From the NCBI RefSeq assembly GCF_000369505.1, contig NZ_KB850054.1, positions 372,001-436,000 on the forward strand: a stretch of DNA of 64,000 bases, written 5' to 3'. The notes under the pieces were generated by a model. That model worked only from the letters and a program-made list of their open reading frames with translations, was not told where the DNA came from and made no database searches. Source of the stretch: Acinetobacter sp. NIPH 298. Its GTDB lineage: Bacteria > Pseudomonadota > Gammaproteobacteria > Pseudomonadales > Moraxellaceae. A program made the translations under genes and the position numbers. Shown here in pieces: positions 38,503-48,350 of this stretch; positions within the stretch are counted from its first letter, which is position 1, and each line of letters begins with the position of its first letter.

Positions 38503-40320
38503 TCAAGATGTTTCATGCGGTGAATTTGCATCACTTTGTTTAGTTTGTTCATCCGGCACACGATCTTGGGCGATGATTTTTGTATTTTCAAACAAGTATT
38601 CGAGTTCCGCAATTGCATTTGGATAAGCACCAATCAAATCATATTCAGCATGTGACCAATGCTGTTGCTCAAGCAGTTGCTGATCTTGTTGTTTAAATTG
38701 TTCAATCTGTGATTGTGCTTCTTCGTTGGAAAGACCTGTTTCAATTAACGCTTGTTGTGCCATATTCAATGATGATGCATAGGTTTCACGCCAAATATGT
38801 TGAATACCTAAACCATTTAGTAGATGGGTGTGGTGACGATCTCGGGCACGAACCATGATATTCAAGTCTGGATAATTCAAACGCAGATAACGCGCTAGAT
38901 TCATACCGTCTTCCACATCATCAATGGCAAGGATCAGTAATTTACAATGCTCAATGCCAGCCGCACGTAAGTTTTCAACTTGGCTTACATCGGCATCAAT
39001 GAAACGATGCCCGTATTTTTGCACAAAATCAGCATCTGGCTGGTTACTGTCAATGATACTGAATTGCTTGCCTTGCGCATGTAAAGCTCGAGCGACCACT
39101 TGCCCGAAACGACCAAAACCGACAATCAGAATTGGATGTTGGGGTACATCTTCAGTTGGAATAGCTATTTTTTTCAGCATCATCGGCAATATTTTAGCGT
39201 TGAATAACCAATATAATAATGGCGTGAGTAGCATTGAGCCAAAAACAATCAGCATGGTCGATTCGAGCATATTAGAGGCGAATACATTTTCACTTTCAGC
39301 AATTTTTAGCAGGATAAATGACAACTCACCACTTTGCGCCAACGTTACTGCAAGCAGGGTACTTAACTTGGCATGACGATGTTGATAATAGCTGATAGCA
39401 GCAACTACGCCTGCTTTAACGATCACTAAAACAAGAATAGATGCGAGGATCAATAACGGTGATTGCAATAGGGGACTAAATGAAAGCCCCAAACCGATTG
39501 CAAGGAAAAACAGTCCAATTGCCGCATCTTTAAAAGGATGAATAATGCGTTCGACTTCTGCTTTAAATTCGGTTTCTGCGAGTAATAATCCTGCGAGAAA
39601 TGCACCAATCAACACATGGATGTTGAGAATATCCATGATTAAAATAACTGCAACAACTACCAATAAACTCAGTATTGGAATGAGCTCAAGACTATGATGA
39701 CGGGCCAAGAAGCGAAATGCAGGACGAACCAAATAACGACTGGCCAAGAACAAACCTGAAACAGTAGCAATGATCGCAGCAAAATAAGCAATGCCGTGTT
39801 GAGTGGTTGCGGTATCTTCTAATAAGGGGAAAAGTGCAATTAAAATAATCGCAATGAAAACTTGAAATTGTAGGGTATTGGAGGCTGACTGCCCAAATGT
39901 ACTATTGAGTTGTTGTTTTTGATGCAGTAATTGCTGAATTAAAGTGACTGAAGAAAATGCCAAGGCAATACCGAGAATAATACTGCTGAGAAGATTTTGT
40001 AACAACAGAAAGCAGACACTCACCAAAATGATGCTGATAATGCTGAGTGGAAAACAACTATTTTTTAAAATGCTGCGGCGTTGTACCCAGAGGTGTCGAG
40101 GACGAAAAGCGAAACCAATAAAGAACATCAGCATGATCATGCCTAAATCGGTCAATTGGCGAATCAGTTGTGTATCGGTGATCAGTGCGAACACACTTGA
40201 GCCAAGCAAAAGCCCTGCAATGAGATAACCCAAAACAGTGCTTGCGGCATAGCGTTTTGCTAGTGGCACAAAAATTAAAGTCGCAGCCAGTAAAAAAATG
40301 ATCGGGAGTAATAAAGACAT
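38503..40320 (-). CDS. Cation:proton antiporter-2 family protein, KefB/KefC-like
   Basis: 605 residues. The N-terminal ~380 residues hold about 12 membrane helices of a Na+/H+ exchanger fold (GYLIAGLLLGSSVF, GAFLAGLLLAETEF, LAQSGELSFILLKIAE). A TrkA-N/RCK nucleotide-binding domain follows (ILIVGFGRFGQVVARALHAQ, about 399-418), and then a Gln-rich tail (about 540-605). This is the layout of KefB/KefC/YbaL potassium efflux systems. No kefG/kefF accessory gene is adjacent, so glutathione gating is uncertain. Confidence 0.85.
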   Translation of the reverse strand: MSLLLPIIFLLAATLIFVPLAKRYAASTVLGYLIAGLLLGSSVFALITDTQLIRQLTDLGMIMLMFFIGFAFRPRHLWVQRRSILKNSCFPLSIISIILVSVCFLLLQNLLSSIILGIALAFSSVTLIQQLLHQKQQLNSTFGQSASNTLQFQVFIAIILIALFPLLEDTATTQHGIAYFAAIIATVSGLFLASRYLVRPAFRFLARHHSLELIPILSLLVVVAVILIMDILNIHVLIGAFLAGLLLAETEFKAEVERIIHPFKDAAIGLFFLAIGLGLSFSPLLQSPLLILASILVLVIVKAGVVAAISYYQHRHAKLSTLLAVTLAQSGELSFILLKIAESENVFASNMLESTMLIVFGSMLLTPLLYWLFNAKILPMMLKKIAIPTEDVPQHPILIVGFGRFGQVVARALHAQGKQFSIIDSNQPDADFVQKYGHRFIDADVSQVENLRAAGIEHCKLLILAIDDVEDGMNLARYLRLNYPDLNIMVRARDRHHTHLLNGLGIQHIWRETYASSLNMAQQALIETGLSNEEAQSQIEQFKQQDQQLLEQQHWSHAEYDLIGAYPNAIAELEYLFENTKIIAQDRVPDEQTKQSDANSPHETS

Positions 40321-40404
40321 TAAGCAACCTACATCGGATTTAACTTGTTTCTAATTTTTTAATTCATGGATGATTATGACGGAGTCTTGCAGAGATCTCA
40401 TCCA

Positions 40405-40560
40405 ATTTTAGGACAAACCTTCGGTTCGACCTACTTTTCTTTCGGGAAAAGTAGGCAAAACCATTTGTCATCCACAAAACCTGTTTACTTCTTTCAGCGA
40501 TCCAATATATCGCGGAAACAATATATTAAATGAACCATGCAGGTTGTGAATGACATCTTC
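40405..40560. repeat. Large palindromic intergenic repeat with nested hairpins
   Basis: Three palindromes are seen. CCTACTTTTC/GAAAAGTAGG (40430-40455) is a perfect 10-bp stem. An outer pair is GTCATCCACAAAACCTG (40467-40483) with CAGGTTGTGAATGAC (40540-40554). Inside that is AATATAT/ATATATT (40504-40527). The CTTCGGTTCGACCTACTTTTC segment has the look of the dispersed repeats common between Acinetobacter genes. It lies between the convergent ends/starts of priA and the antiporter gene. Confidence 0.6.
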
Positions 40561-40608
40561 GAGTCTCATATTTCATGTGAGATTTTATGTCTGACATATT
40601 AAGTAGGG

Positions 40609-42849
40609 TTAACTAAACTCTTGTGGATCTACGTCAATCGACAGTCTGAGTTGATGTAGACGAGGTAAATGTACCACTTGTTGCCACCATTGGCGCAGAT
40701 AAAAATGCAATTTTGCCCGATCAGCAGACAAAATCACCATGTGGGCACGGAAACGTCCTGCTTTGCGCTCCATCGGTGCTGGGATCGGTCCCCAGATATC
40801 GACTAGATCAGCAGCCATCGTTCTGAATTGTTGCGCGATTTCAGCTAAGAATTGTTGGCTATATGCTCGATCTTTGGATTCCACTCGAACCAACACCGTA
40901 TAACGATAAGGGGGCAGCATGGCGATCTTGCGTTCTGCCAGCATTTGCTTCGCGACAGTCCGATAGTCATGCTTAATCAAAGTGGTGAGCATGGGATGAT
41001 CTGGGCGCAGGCTTTGTAAATAAACACTACCTTTATGTTCACCACGACCTGCACGGCCTGCAACTTGAACGATCAATTGTGCAGTACGTTCAGGCGCACG
41101 TAGATCAACACTGAGCAAACCTGCATCAATGTCTAAAATCGCCACCAGCGTCACATGCGGAAAATGATGTCCTTTGGCCAACATTTGTGTACCCAACAAA
41201 ATATTAGGTTTGTTCTGCTGAATCCGATCATAAATTTTTTGCCAGCTTCCGACACGACTGGTACTGTCACGATCAACTCGAATGACCTCGTGATGAGGGA
41301 AAAGTTCTTGTAAGTGTTCTTCAAGTTTTGCCGTGCCCGCACCAATGGTTTTGAGCGTTTTCTTTTGGCATGCAGGGCAATCATCAGGTAGTCGATGAAT
41401 CGTACCGCAATGATGACAATGCAAATAGTGATAAGGTTGAGAGTGCAGGGTAAAGTGGGCATCACAATGTGGGCAATTGGCTTGCCAACCACAACTTTCA
41501 CACATCAGAATCGGTGCATAACCTCGACGATTGAGAAAGATCAGCACTTGTTCTTTGCGCTCTAAGGTCAGTTTGATCTGCTCGATTAAGTTTTGGCTGA
41601 TGCCATGTTTTTTCTTGGCAATTTTTAAATCAATTACATGCATTTTGGGGAGTACAGCGACGCCAGCACGTTGATTGAGTTCGAGCAAATGCAGTTTTCC
41701 AGATTCCACCAGATGATAACTATCAATACTTGGTGTGGCAGAACCTAGAATCACGGGGCAGCCTTGCAAATGCCCCCGATATAAGGCGACATCGCGGGCA
41801 TGATAGCGAAAGCCTTCTTGTTGTTTGTAGGAGAGGTCATGCTCTTCATCTAAGATGATTAGGCCGAGATGAGGAAGTGGCGTGTAGATCGCGGAGCGAG
41901 TGCCGATGATGATTGATGCTTTGCCTGCTTGTGCATGTTGCCATGCTTGCAAGCGTTTCGAATCATTTAAACCAGAGTGCATCAATGCCACATCACAATG
42001 AAAACGTGATTTAAAGCGAGCAACGGTTTGTGGGGTCAAACCAATCTCAGGCACCAGTACCAATACTTGTTTGCCTTGTTTTAATACCTCATACATCACC
42101 TGCAAATACACTTCGGTTTTACCGCTACCAGTTAAGCCATCGAGTAAAAAGGCTTGGTAATGCTGTTGTGCTTTGAGGATATGTTGAATGGCTTTTTTCT
42201 GATCTTCATTCGGGGTGAGTGGCACTTGTGCCAATTGCACAGGCGTCGGGGTGAAATCATGTGGCTCAAGACGACACTCAATTAGCCCCTTTTTTTCTAA
42301 TGCTTTGAGTGTTGCTGTTTCTACGCCACTCAAATTTAAAATATTTTCAGTGGTACCCTGCGGATGTAATTTTAATACTTGGTAAGCATCATATTGTTTT
42401 TGAGAACGTTTTAATAAAGCATCAGGGTTGTCGTGCGGTACAATAAGCCACTGGTGAAATAGAATATCTAAAGCACGACCTTGTCTTAATAATGTGGGCA
42501 AAGCACTTTGCATGACTTCGCCAATGGGGAATTGATAATATTGCGCTGACCATGTCACCAAAGTTAAAACTTGCTGATCTATAATGGCTTGCTGATCGAG
42601 TAGCTCAGTGATGGCTTTAAGCTTGAATTGTCCCGTAAATGGCTCGTTAGGATCAACTTTTTCAGTAATAATGCCAACAAGGTTTTGTCGACCAAAAGAA
42701 ATTGCAACGCGTGCACCCACCTGTGCTTGTGCATATTGCTCAGCACTGACTGTGTAGTCAAACATGTCATACACAAATACAGGTATGGCGACTCGAATAC
42801 GGTAAAGAATAGCGTTAGAATTTTCGGTAGGCATATAGGCTTTATTCAT
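40609..42849 (-). CDS. priA: Primosomal replication restart helicase PriA
   Basis: 746 residues. N-terminal DNA-binding domain (RVAIPVFVYDMFDYTV), Walker A DGLTGSGKTEVYLQ, DEEH box LIILDEEHDLSYKQQEGFRYHARD, and a zinc-binding region with paired cysteines (CESCGWQANCPHCDAHF, CHHCG, CPAC). Helicase motifs V/VI are ILLGTQMLAKGHHFP and QVAGRAGRGEHKG. It reloads the replisome at stalled forks. The start at 42849 or at the Met five codons later cannot be separated. Confidence 0.96.
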   Translation of the reverse strand: MNKAYMPTENSNAILYRIRVAIPVFVYDMFDYTVSAEQYAQAQVGARVAISFGRQNLVGIITEKVDPNEPFTGQFKLKAITELLDQQAIIDQQVLTLVTWSAQYYQFPIGEVMQSALPTLLRQGRALDILFHQWLIVPHDNPDALLKRSQKQYDAYQVLKLHPQGTTENILNLSGVETATLKALEKKGLIECRLEPHDFTPTPVQLAQVPLTPNEDQKKAIQHILKAQQHYQAFLLDGLTGSGKTEVYLQVMYEVLKQGKQVLVLVPEIGLTPQTVARFKSRFHCDVALMHSGLNDSKRLQAWQHAQAGKASIIIGTRSAIYTPLPHLGLIILDEEHDLSYKQQEGFRYHARDVALYRGHLQGCPVILGSATPSIDSYHLVESGKLHLLELNQRAGVAVLPKMHVIDLKIAKKKHGISQNLIEQIKLTLERKEQVLIFLNRRGYAPILMCESCGWQANCPHCDAHFTLHSQPYHYLHCHHCGTIHRLPDDCPACQKKTLKTIGAGTAKLEEHLQELFPHHEVIRVDRDSTSRVGSWQKIYDRIQQNKPNILLGTQMLAKGHHFPHVTLVAILDIDAGLLSVDLRAPERTAQLIVQVAGRAGRGEHKGSVYLQSLRPDHPMLTTLIKHDYRTVAKQMLAERKIAMLPPYRYTVLVRVESKDRAYSQQFLAEIAQQFRTMAADLVDIWGPIPAPMERKAGRFRAHMVILSADRAKLHFYLRQWWQQVVHLPRLHQLRLSIDVDPQEFS

Positions 42850-43048
42850 GTGTTAAATGGTACGATTTCATACCTTGTTTGGATCATTTTAGCTGATAAA
42901 GCAAGACATGGATGAAATATCAATCAGCCCTGTGCTACAGTGCTGTGCATAAGGTCAATCTGCCTCAGATGACTTGCGACACTTTGGCTTCTCATCCCTT
43001 ACAAGGACGCAGCTTAACAACAACATTTTGGACAATTAGAACAGAACC

Positions 43049-44254
43049 ATGCCAGCTTATCAATTTACTGCTATTGATGCTTCTGGAAAGCAACACAAAG
43101 GTGTGCTTGAGGGAGATTCCGCACGTCAAATTCGTCAACAGTTACGAGATAAAGCATGGACACCGATTGCGGTTGAAACCGTTGAACAAAAAGATAAACA
43201 ACAACAGCACTCATGGTTTAAAAAAGGCTTTAGTGCTTATGATTTAGCATTGATGACCCGTCAGCTTTCGGTACTGGTTGCTGCCGGTATTCCACTTGAA
43301 GAAGCATTACGTGCGGTCAGTAAACAAAGCGAAAAATCGCATGTGCAAAACTTACTGTCTTCCGTGCGCTCAAAAGTCATGGAAGGTCATTCGCTTGCAC
43401 AAGCGATGCAACAATCAGGACGATTTCCTGAACTCTATATTGCAACGGTGGCAGCAGGTGAACGCTCAGGGCATTTAGATCTTATTTTAGATCAGCTTTC
43501 TGATTACACCGAAAATCGTTTTGCGATGCAAAAGAAAATTCAGGGTGCGATGATCTATCCGATTATCCTGATGTTGATGTCATTTGCGATCGTCATGGGG
43601 CTGATGACCTATGTGGTTCCTGAAATTGTAAAGACTTTTGAGCAGAGTAAAGAAGCGTTGCCATGGATTACGGTGTTGTTGATGAAAGCCAGTGCATTCA
43701 TCAAGCAAACATGGATTGGGATATTGCTGTTGGCTTTTATTGTCATTGTATTATTCACACGTTTTTTACGAACCACCGCAGGGCACTACGCATTTGACCG
43801 ATTAACGCTCAGACTGCCACTATTTGGTAAACTTTCACGTGGTATAAATGCGGCACGATTTGCCAGCACCCTGTCTATTCTGACTCGATCAGGCGTACCT
43901 TTAGTAGAAGCACTTCGCATTGGTGCAGAAGTGAGCAATAACTGGGTGGTACGTGATGCGATTCAAGTCGCAATGGAACGTGTAACAGAAGGTGGTAATT
44001 TGGCAACGCAGTTAGAGCGATGCGGTTATTTTCCACCAATGATGGTACAAATGATCCGAAGTGGTGAAGCATCAGGTGAATTGGATCGCATGTTAGACCG
44101 TGCATCTACGATGCAGGATCGCGAGGTCACCACATTTATATCAACGATGTTGGCGTTGCTTGAACCTTTGATGCTGGTTTTTATGGCGGCGATTGTCTTG
44201 GTGATTGTCATTGCGGTTATGTTGCCAATTATTAATATGAATAATATGATCTAG
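43049..44254 (+). CDS. gspF: Type II secretion system inner-membrane protein GspF
   Basis: 401 residues with the two T2SSF repeats (about 68-195 and 270-395). It opens with the family start MPAYQFTAIDASGKQHKGVLEGDSARQ (in part), then DLALMTRQLSVLVAAGIPLEEAL and its second copy INAARFASTLSILTRSGVPL. Three hydrophobic segments anchor it. It is the platform protein of the Gsp machinery. Only gspF and gspG are here; other gsp genes must lie elsewhere, as is usual in Acinetobacter. Confidence 0.95.
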   Translation: MPAYQFTAIDASGKQHKGVLEGDSARQIRQQLRDKAWTPIAVETVEQKDKQQQHSWFKKGFSAYDLALMTRQLSVLVAAGIPLEEALRAVSKQSEKSHVQNLLSSVRSKVMEGHSLAQAMQQSGRFPELYIATVAAGERSGHLDLILDQLSDYTENRFAMQKKIQGAMIYPIILMLMSFAIVMGLMTYVVPEIVKTFEQSKEALPWITVLLMKASAFIKQTWIGILLLAFIVIVLFTRFLRTTAGHYAFDRLTLRLPLFGKLSRGINAARFASTLSILTRSGVPLVEALRIGAEVSNNWVVRDAIQVAMERVTEGGNLATQLERCGYFPPMMVQMIRSGEASGELDRMLDRASTMQDREVTTFISTMLALLEPLMLVFMAAIVLVIVIAVMLPIINMNNMI

Positions 44255-44262
44255 GAAATTTG

Positions 44263-44859
44263 ATGTTTGAGATGAAAATGAATAATTTAATGAATAAACA
44301 CAATGTTGAAAATAGTTTGAATTCTGGTACTCGCAGCACAGCTTCTCGTCTTGCGGCATCGTTTAACGCTGAGCAGAAGCTTAATCCTGCTACTCGAAGC
44401 ATAGCTCCTCGTCTTGCGGCACGTTCGAGCGCTGCTCGAATGAATCGTGCCTCAGGTTTCACCCTCATTGAAGTAATGGTGGTGATTGTAATTTTAGGTG
44501 TTTTAGCGGCACTGATCGTACCCAATGTGATGGGGCGTGGTGAAAAAGCCAAAGTCGATACCACTAGCATTACTTTAAAAGGTGTGGCTGGCGCATTAGA
44601 TCAATATAAACTAGATAATGGTCGTTACCCATCAATGCAGGATGGTGGTTTAGACGCTTTGGTCAATCAACCTGCATCTGCAAAAAACTGGTTACCGGGT
44701 GGTTATGTTAAAGGTGGTTATCCGAAAGACAGTTGGGAAAATGATTTGCAATATGTGATGCCTGGCCGTGAAGGTCGTTCATTTGATTTATATTCGTTTG
44801 GTGCGGATGGTAAAGAAGGTGGTGAAGGTAATGATGCAGATATTTATTATCAGCCATAA
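44263..44859 (+). CDS. gspG: Type II secretion system major pseudopilin GspG with unusually long leader
   Basis: The pseudopilin core is canonical: prepilin cleavage site ASG/FTLIEVMVVIVILGV with Glu at +5, then the calcium-loop region ending SFGADGKEGGEGNDADIYYQP. The translated leader from ATG 44263 (AGGA six bases upstream) is 65 residues, whereas GspG leaders are normally 5-10. Most of it is encoded by a 63-bp tandem duplication. An internal ATG at 44440 would give the standard leader MNRASG, but has no clear ribosome site. Eight bases separate gspF from this ATG. PilD would process either form to the same mature protein. Confidence 0.9.
   Translation: MFEMKMNNLMNKHNVENSLNSGTRSTASRLAASFNAEQKLNPATRSIAPRLAARSSAARMNRASGFTLIEVMVVIVILGVLAALIVPNVMGRGEKAKVDTTSITLKGVAGALDQYKLDNGRYPSMQDGGLDALVNQPASAKNWLPGGYVKGGYPKDSWENDLQYVMPGREGRSFDLYSFGADGKEGGEGNDADIYYQP
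44328..44453 (+). repeat. 63-bp tandem duplication inside the gspG leader
   Basis: Copies at 44328-44390 and 44391-44453. The first 31 bases match at 28 positions (TACTCG.AGCA.AGCT.CTCGTCTTGCGGCA in pieces); the rest diverges with small shifts. Copy two contains a perfect TTCGAGC/GCTCGAA palindrome. The period is 21 codons, so the frame is kept. Confidence 0.75.
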
Positions 44860-45124
44860 TTTTTAACTCAAGATATCACTTCATTCAATCACTAAATAAA
44901 TCAAGAGTGAAGTGATAATGTTTCTTGATTCCAAAATATAATCTAAATATTTGAAATGTAAAAATATAATAAAATACTGATTATTTGATAGTTATAATAA
45001 GAACTATTCCCATATTTAATCGTTACAAGAAAAAGAAATTATGCATAAAAATAGTCTTTTCCTTTAGTTCAAAGCTTTGCATAATAAATCTAGATCATAA
45101 ATATGATATATGGGGAGGTCGCAG

Positions 45125-45469
45125 ATGAAAGCTTTTTTTGTGTTGGATGAACTGAATCAGTTTCATTGGGCCATGCTTAAATCTGTGTTGCTCATTTTAA
45201 GCTTGTTGCCGATTAGTCAAGCTGCATTAAATCTGTGGCAAACAACGGAAGGCAGTAGCCAAATCATGATTGGCTTTTTTGCACTAAGTATGTTGAGTGC
45301 TTGGTTTGTACTTTGCTTTTTAAGTGCTTTGAAAACCAGTGTTTGGGATAATAAAGCATTCATTTCTAATTATGAGCAGCTTTTGTTTAAAGCCTATCGC
45401 TATATTCCGATGTTATTTTTATCCAGTTTAGTCGCGTATTTAAGTGTGCAATTATCACTGGTATTTTGA
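45125..45469 (+). CDS. Small three-helix membrane protein, function unknown
   Basis: 114 residues from the ATG at 45125, chosen because GGGAGG lies six bases upstream; the upstream ATG at 45110 overlaps that site. Hydrophobic segments at about 17-35, 47-70 and 93-114 (MLKSVLLILSLLPIS, MIGFFALSMLSAWFVLCFLSA, IPMLFLSSLVAYLSVQLSLVF in pieces). No motif recognised. It has its own terminator at 45485-45518 and no evident partner. Confidence 0.6.
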   Translation: MKAFFVLDELNQFHWAMLKSVLLILSLLPISQAALNLWQTTEGSSQIMIGFFALSMLSAWFVLCFLSALKTSVWDNKAFISNYEQLLFKAYRYIPMLFLSSLVAYLSVQLSLVF

Positions 45470-45484
45470 TTTTTATTGATTCAA

Positions 45485-45518
45485 AAAAAAGAGCGTTTTA
45501 TTTAAAAACGCTCTTTTT
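45485..45518. terminator. Bidirectional terminator between the small membrane protein and lnt
   Basis: Symmetrical hairpin with AAAGAGCGTTTT and AAAACGCTCTTT arms and A/T-rich flanks on both sides; serves the plus-strand gene and minus-strand lnt. Confidence 0.9.
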
Positions 45519-45521
45519 ATC

Positions 45522-47081
45522 TTATCGCCGTGATTTAAATGAAACATCGACCTTGCGAGGACGATAGAACCAACCCATCATCAGTAAAAGAACTGAAAAG
45601 ATCAGGATCGGGTAATCACTTAAACGACTATATAGCGTTTGCCCTTGCATGGCGGGTAAATCGCCACGTAGCACAAACTCTTGATCGACTGGTGCTTGCT
45701 TTACAATATGACCATGATGGTCAATAAACGCAGTAACACCTGTATTGGTGGCACGGATAAACCAACGACCATTTTCTTTGGCGCGCATTTGTACCATTTG
45801 CAAATGTTGCCAAGGTCCTGCTGTACCAGTAAACCAAGCATCATTAGAAACCGTAATGAGAAAGTCACTATTCAATGCATTACGACGCGTCAGGTTTGGA
45901 TAGGCAACTTCGTAGCAAATCGCCGCAGCTAAAGCATGTCCTTTAACAGTTAAGGGTTTTTGATTCGCTTCACCCCGAGAAAAACCAGCCATACTGACAT
46001 CATTTTGCATGGCAGGTAGTACCCATTTCAGCAGCCCTGATAAAGGAATATATTCACCAAATGGAACCAAGCGTTGTTTCTTATATAAACCAGAAGAGTC
46101 ACTGCCAGATGCCATAATGCTGTTGTAGTACTGAGGCTCACCAACTTGTTGTGATTTAGGTATATCCCAATATGGAATCCCAGTGACCCATGCACTCCCT
46201 GATGCTTGGGCTTGGGTATCCATTGCCGCTAAGAATTCAGGAATATCTGTCTGAAATAGCGGAATTGAAGACTCAGGCCAAACAATCAGGTCACGACCCC
46301 ATTCTTTACGCGTTAGCGTTGCATAAATTTCGAGGGTCTTGATCTGGTATTCAGTTAACCATTTAAGATCTTGTGGAATATTACCTTGAAGCAATGAAAC
46401 ACTGAGCGGTTTAGCGGCTTTAGGTTGTACGAATTGAATATATCCGACAGCCCATGCACCTAAAACCAATAATGCCGATGGAATCACCCAAAACCAACGT
46501 CGATTTAAAATCTCGACCAAGGCACAAGCAAGTACAATCACCACGAATGAAACAGCATAAATACCAAACAATGGTGCATAGCCATCTAAGAGTCGTTCAG
46601 TAAAGGCATAGCCTGCAAATAACCATGGAAAACCAGTAAATACCCACGTTTTAGCCCATTCAAACAAGACCCAAATTGGCGCAAAAGTCAGGGGAGTTTC
46701 TGGGAAAAAACGACGATATAGCCATGTTTGTAGGGCGGTAAATAATCCCATCAACAGCGCCATAACGACGATCATTAGCACACTTAGAATCGCACTGGTG
46801 TCGCCATAGACGTGAATTGAAGTGTAGAGCCAAAATGCCCCAACAAACCATAAACCGAATCCATAGGCCCAGCCTAAAACGAAAGCTTGTTTAGGACTAC
46901 GTTGGCGTAACACCGCATATAGCAATGCGGGTGACAAAATCGCCAACCACCAAAAATAATAAGGTGCAAGAGCCAAACTAAAGATTGCACCCGAAATGAG
47001 TGCAATCAACAGTGGAACGATAAAGGGGAGCTGTTTTTGCGGTTGAGAAGGATTTAACAGCTTTTCAAAATATGTTCTCAT
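45522..47081 (-). CDS. lnt: Apolipoprotein N-acyltransferase
   Basis: 519 residues; adds the third acyl chain to lipoproteins at the inner membrane. N-terminal ~215 residues contain seven or eight membrane helices. The nitrilase domain (about 225-495) has the catalytic triad Glu270 (VWPESS), Lys335 (KQRLVPFGEYIP) and Cys389 (AAAICYEVAYPN). A final hydrophobic helix closes the protein. Start codon overlaps the corC stop (ATGA), so the pair is translationally coupled. Confidence 0.96.
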   Translation of the reverse strand: MRTYFEKLLNPSQPQKQLPFIVPLLIALISGAIFSLALAPYYFWWLAILSPALLYAVLRQRSPKQAFVLGWAYGFGLWFVGAFWLYTSIHVYGDTSAILSVLMIVVMALLMGLFTALQTWLYRRFFPETPLTFAPIWVLFEWAKTWVFTGFPWLFAGYAFTERLLDGYAPLFGIYAVSFVVIVLACALVEILNRRWFWVIPSALLVLGAWAVGYIQFVQPKAAKPLSVSLLQGNIPQDLKWLTEYQIKTLEIYATLTRKEWGRDLIVWPESSIPLFQTDIPEFLAAMDTQAQASGSAWVTGIPYWDIPKSQQVGEPQYYNSIMASGSDSSGLYKKQRLVPFGEYIPLSGLLKWVLPAMQNDVSMAGFSRGEANQKPLTVKGHALAAAICYEVAYPNLTRRNALNSDFLITVSNDAWFTGTAGPWQHLQMVQMRAKENGRWFIRATNTGVTAFIDHHGHIVKQAPVDQEFVLRGDLPAMQGQTLYSRLSDYPILIFSVLLLMMGWFYRPRKVDVSFKSRR

Positions 47082-47917
47082 GAACGGACAGCTCGAATCA
47101 GATGAATAGTGCGTGCATCTGCTTCAATAATGGTAAATTGCCAGTCGTCAAGCTCAATGGTTTGACCTTGTAAATCACTGACTAAACCGATTTCTTGTAG
47201 CAGCAGGCCGCCCATAGTTTCAACTTCATCATCAGAAAATTCAGCATTTAAAATTGTGTTGAAATGTTCAATTGGTGTAAGCGCCTGAACGATCCATGTA
47301 TTGGCTGTGGTTGGGTCATTGTCTGGCACGATATATAAAGCTTCTTCATCTGCAATATCATGCTCGTCTTCGATTTCACCAACAATTTCTTCAAGAATAT
47401 CTTCAAGCGTCACTAAACCAGACGTTGAACCATACTCATCAATCACAATTGCAATATGAGTTTGTGTGTTTTTGAGCATACGCAACACTTGGTCGGTACG
47501 CGCACTTTCAGGAACAAAGACTGGCTGGCGCATTAAGGCGCTAATATCCACTTTAACATTGCGATCAGTTAAAAAAGGTAAAAGGTCTTTTGCGAGTAGA
47601 ACACCGACAACATTGTCAGTTTGATCTGCTGAAAATACAGGGAAACGTGAATGTGCTGAATCAATCAGGACATCTAAGATATCGAGTAGCTGGTCATCCT
47701 CTTGTAAGCTAATCATCGCTGTACGTGGGGTCATGACTTCTCGAATCTTTGTTGCTGGCAGATCAAGAACACCCTCAAGCATAGCAACAGTATCTGGCTC
47801 TAAAAAGCGACGTGAGTCTTGGACTAACTTGAGTAATTCATCGCGGGTTTCTGGTGCAGTACCTAACCATTTTCTTAGGCCGCGCATACCCCACGACGGA
47901 CTGGATTCCTCGATCAT
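47078..47917 (-). CDS. corC: CBS-domain transporter-associated protein CorC
   Basis: 279 residues, lacking the DUF21 membrane domain. Two CBS domains (about 60-190; VMTPRTAMISLQ, HSRFPVFSADQTDNVVGVLL, HIAIVIDEYGSTSGLVTLED) and the C-terminal CorC_HlyC domain (about 205-278) match E. coli CorC/YbeX, encoded directly upstream of lnt as here. Roles proposed for the family are magnesium/cobalt efflux and ribosome-related functions; the exact role is unsettled. Confidence 0.9.
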   Translation of the reverse strand: MIEESSPSWGMRGLRKWLGTAPETRDELLKLVQDSRRFLEPDTVAMLEGVLDLPATKIREVMTPRTAMISLQEDDQLLDILDVLIDSAHSRFPVFSADQTDNVVGVLLAKDLLPFLTDRNVKVDISALMRQPVFVPESARTDQVLRMLKNTQTHIAIVIDEYGSTSGLVTLEDILEEIVGEIEDEHDIADEEALYIVPDNDPTTANTWIVQALTPIEHFNTILNAEFSDDEVETMGGLLLQEIGLVSDLQGQTIELDDWQFTIIEADARTIHLIRAVRS

Positions 47918-48089
47918 GATCTTTCCTAAAGACTCTCTATATCAATTAGATGATTTTCATCATACCGAAGAAAAAGCAGATATGCATCAACAAAACGATG
48001 CAAGAAACGTACAGTTTTTTCAAAACTTGTAGATGATTTCTAAATCGTCCCTTTATGTTAAAATATGAAAATTCGAATATTTGAGTTTT

Positions 48090-48350
48090 ATGATGTCTGA
48101 ACAATCAAACCTAGCTACTGTTCAACTCAATACGAGAGGGTTACGTTGCCCCGAGCCAGTGATGATGTTACATCAGGCGATCCGTAGAGCAAAGTCAGGC
48201 GACATCGTTGAAGTGTTTGCAACGGACCCTTCCACATCATGGGATATCCCTAAGTTTTGTATGCATTTGGGACATGAGTTATTGCTCAAAGAAGAAAGTT
48301 TGGATGAAAATAGTAATACTGAATATCGTTATTTGGTGCAGAAAGGTTAA
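48090..48350 (+). CDS. tusA: Sulfur carrier protein TusA family
   Basis: About 86 residues, with the TusA/SirA signature LNTRGLRCPEPVMMLHQAIR holding the sulfur-accepting Cys in RCPEP. Then GDIVEVFATDPSTSWDIPKF, where the second loop residues match the family. TusA passes persulfide sulfur toward tRNA 2-thiouridine and other acceptors. Two adjacent ATG codons (48090 and 48093) both fit. Divergent from corC. Confidence 0.88.
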   Translation: MMSEQSNLATVQLNTRGLRCPEPVMMLHQAIRRAKSGDIVEVFATDPSTSWDIPKFCMHLGHELLLKEESLDENSNTEYRYLVQKG

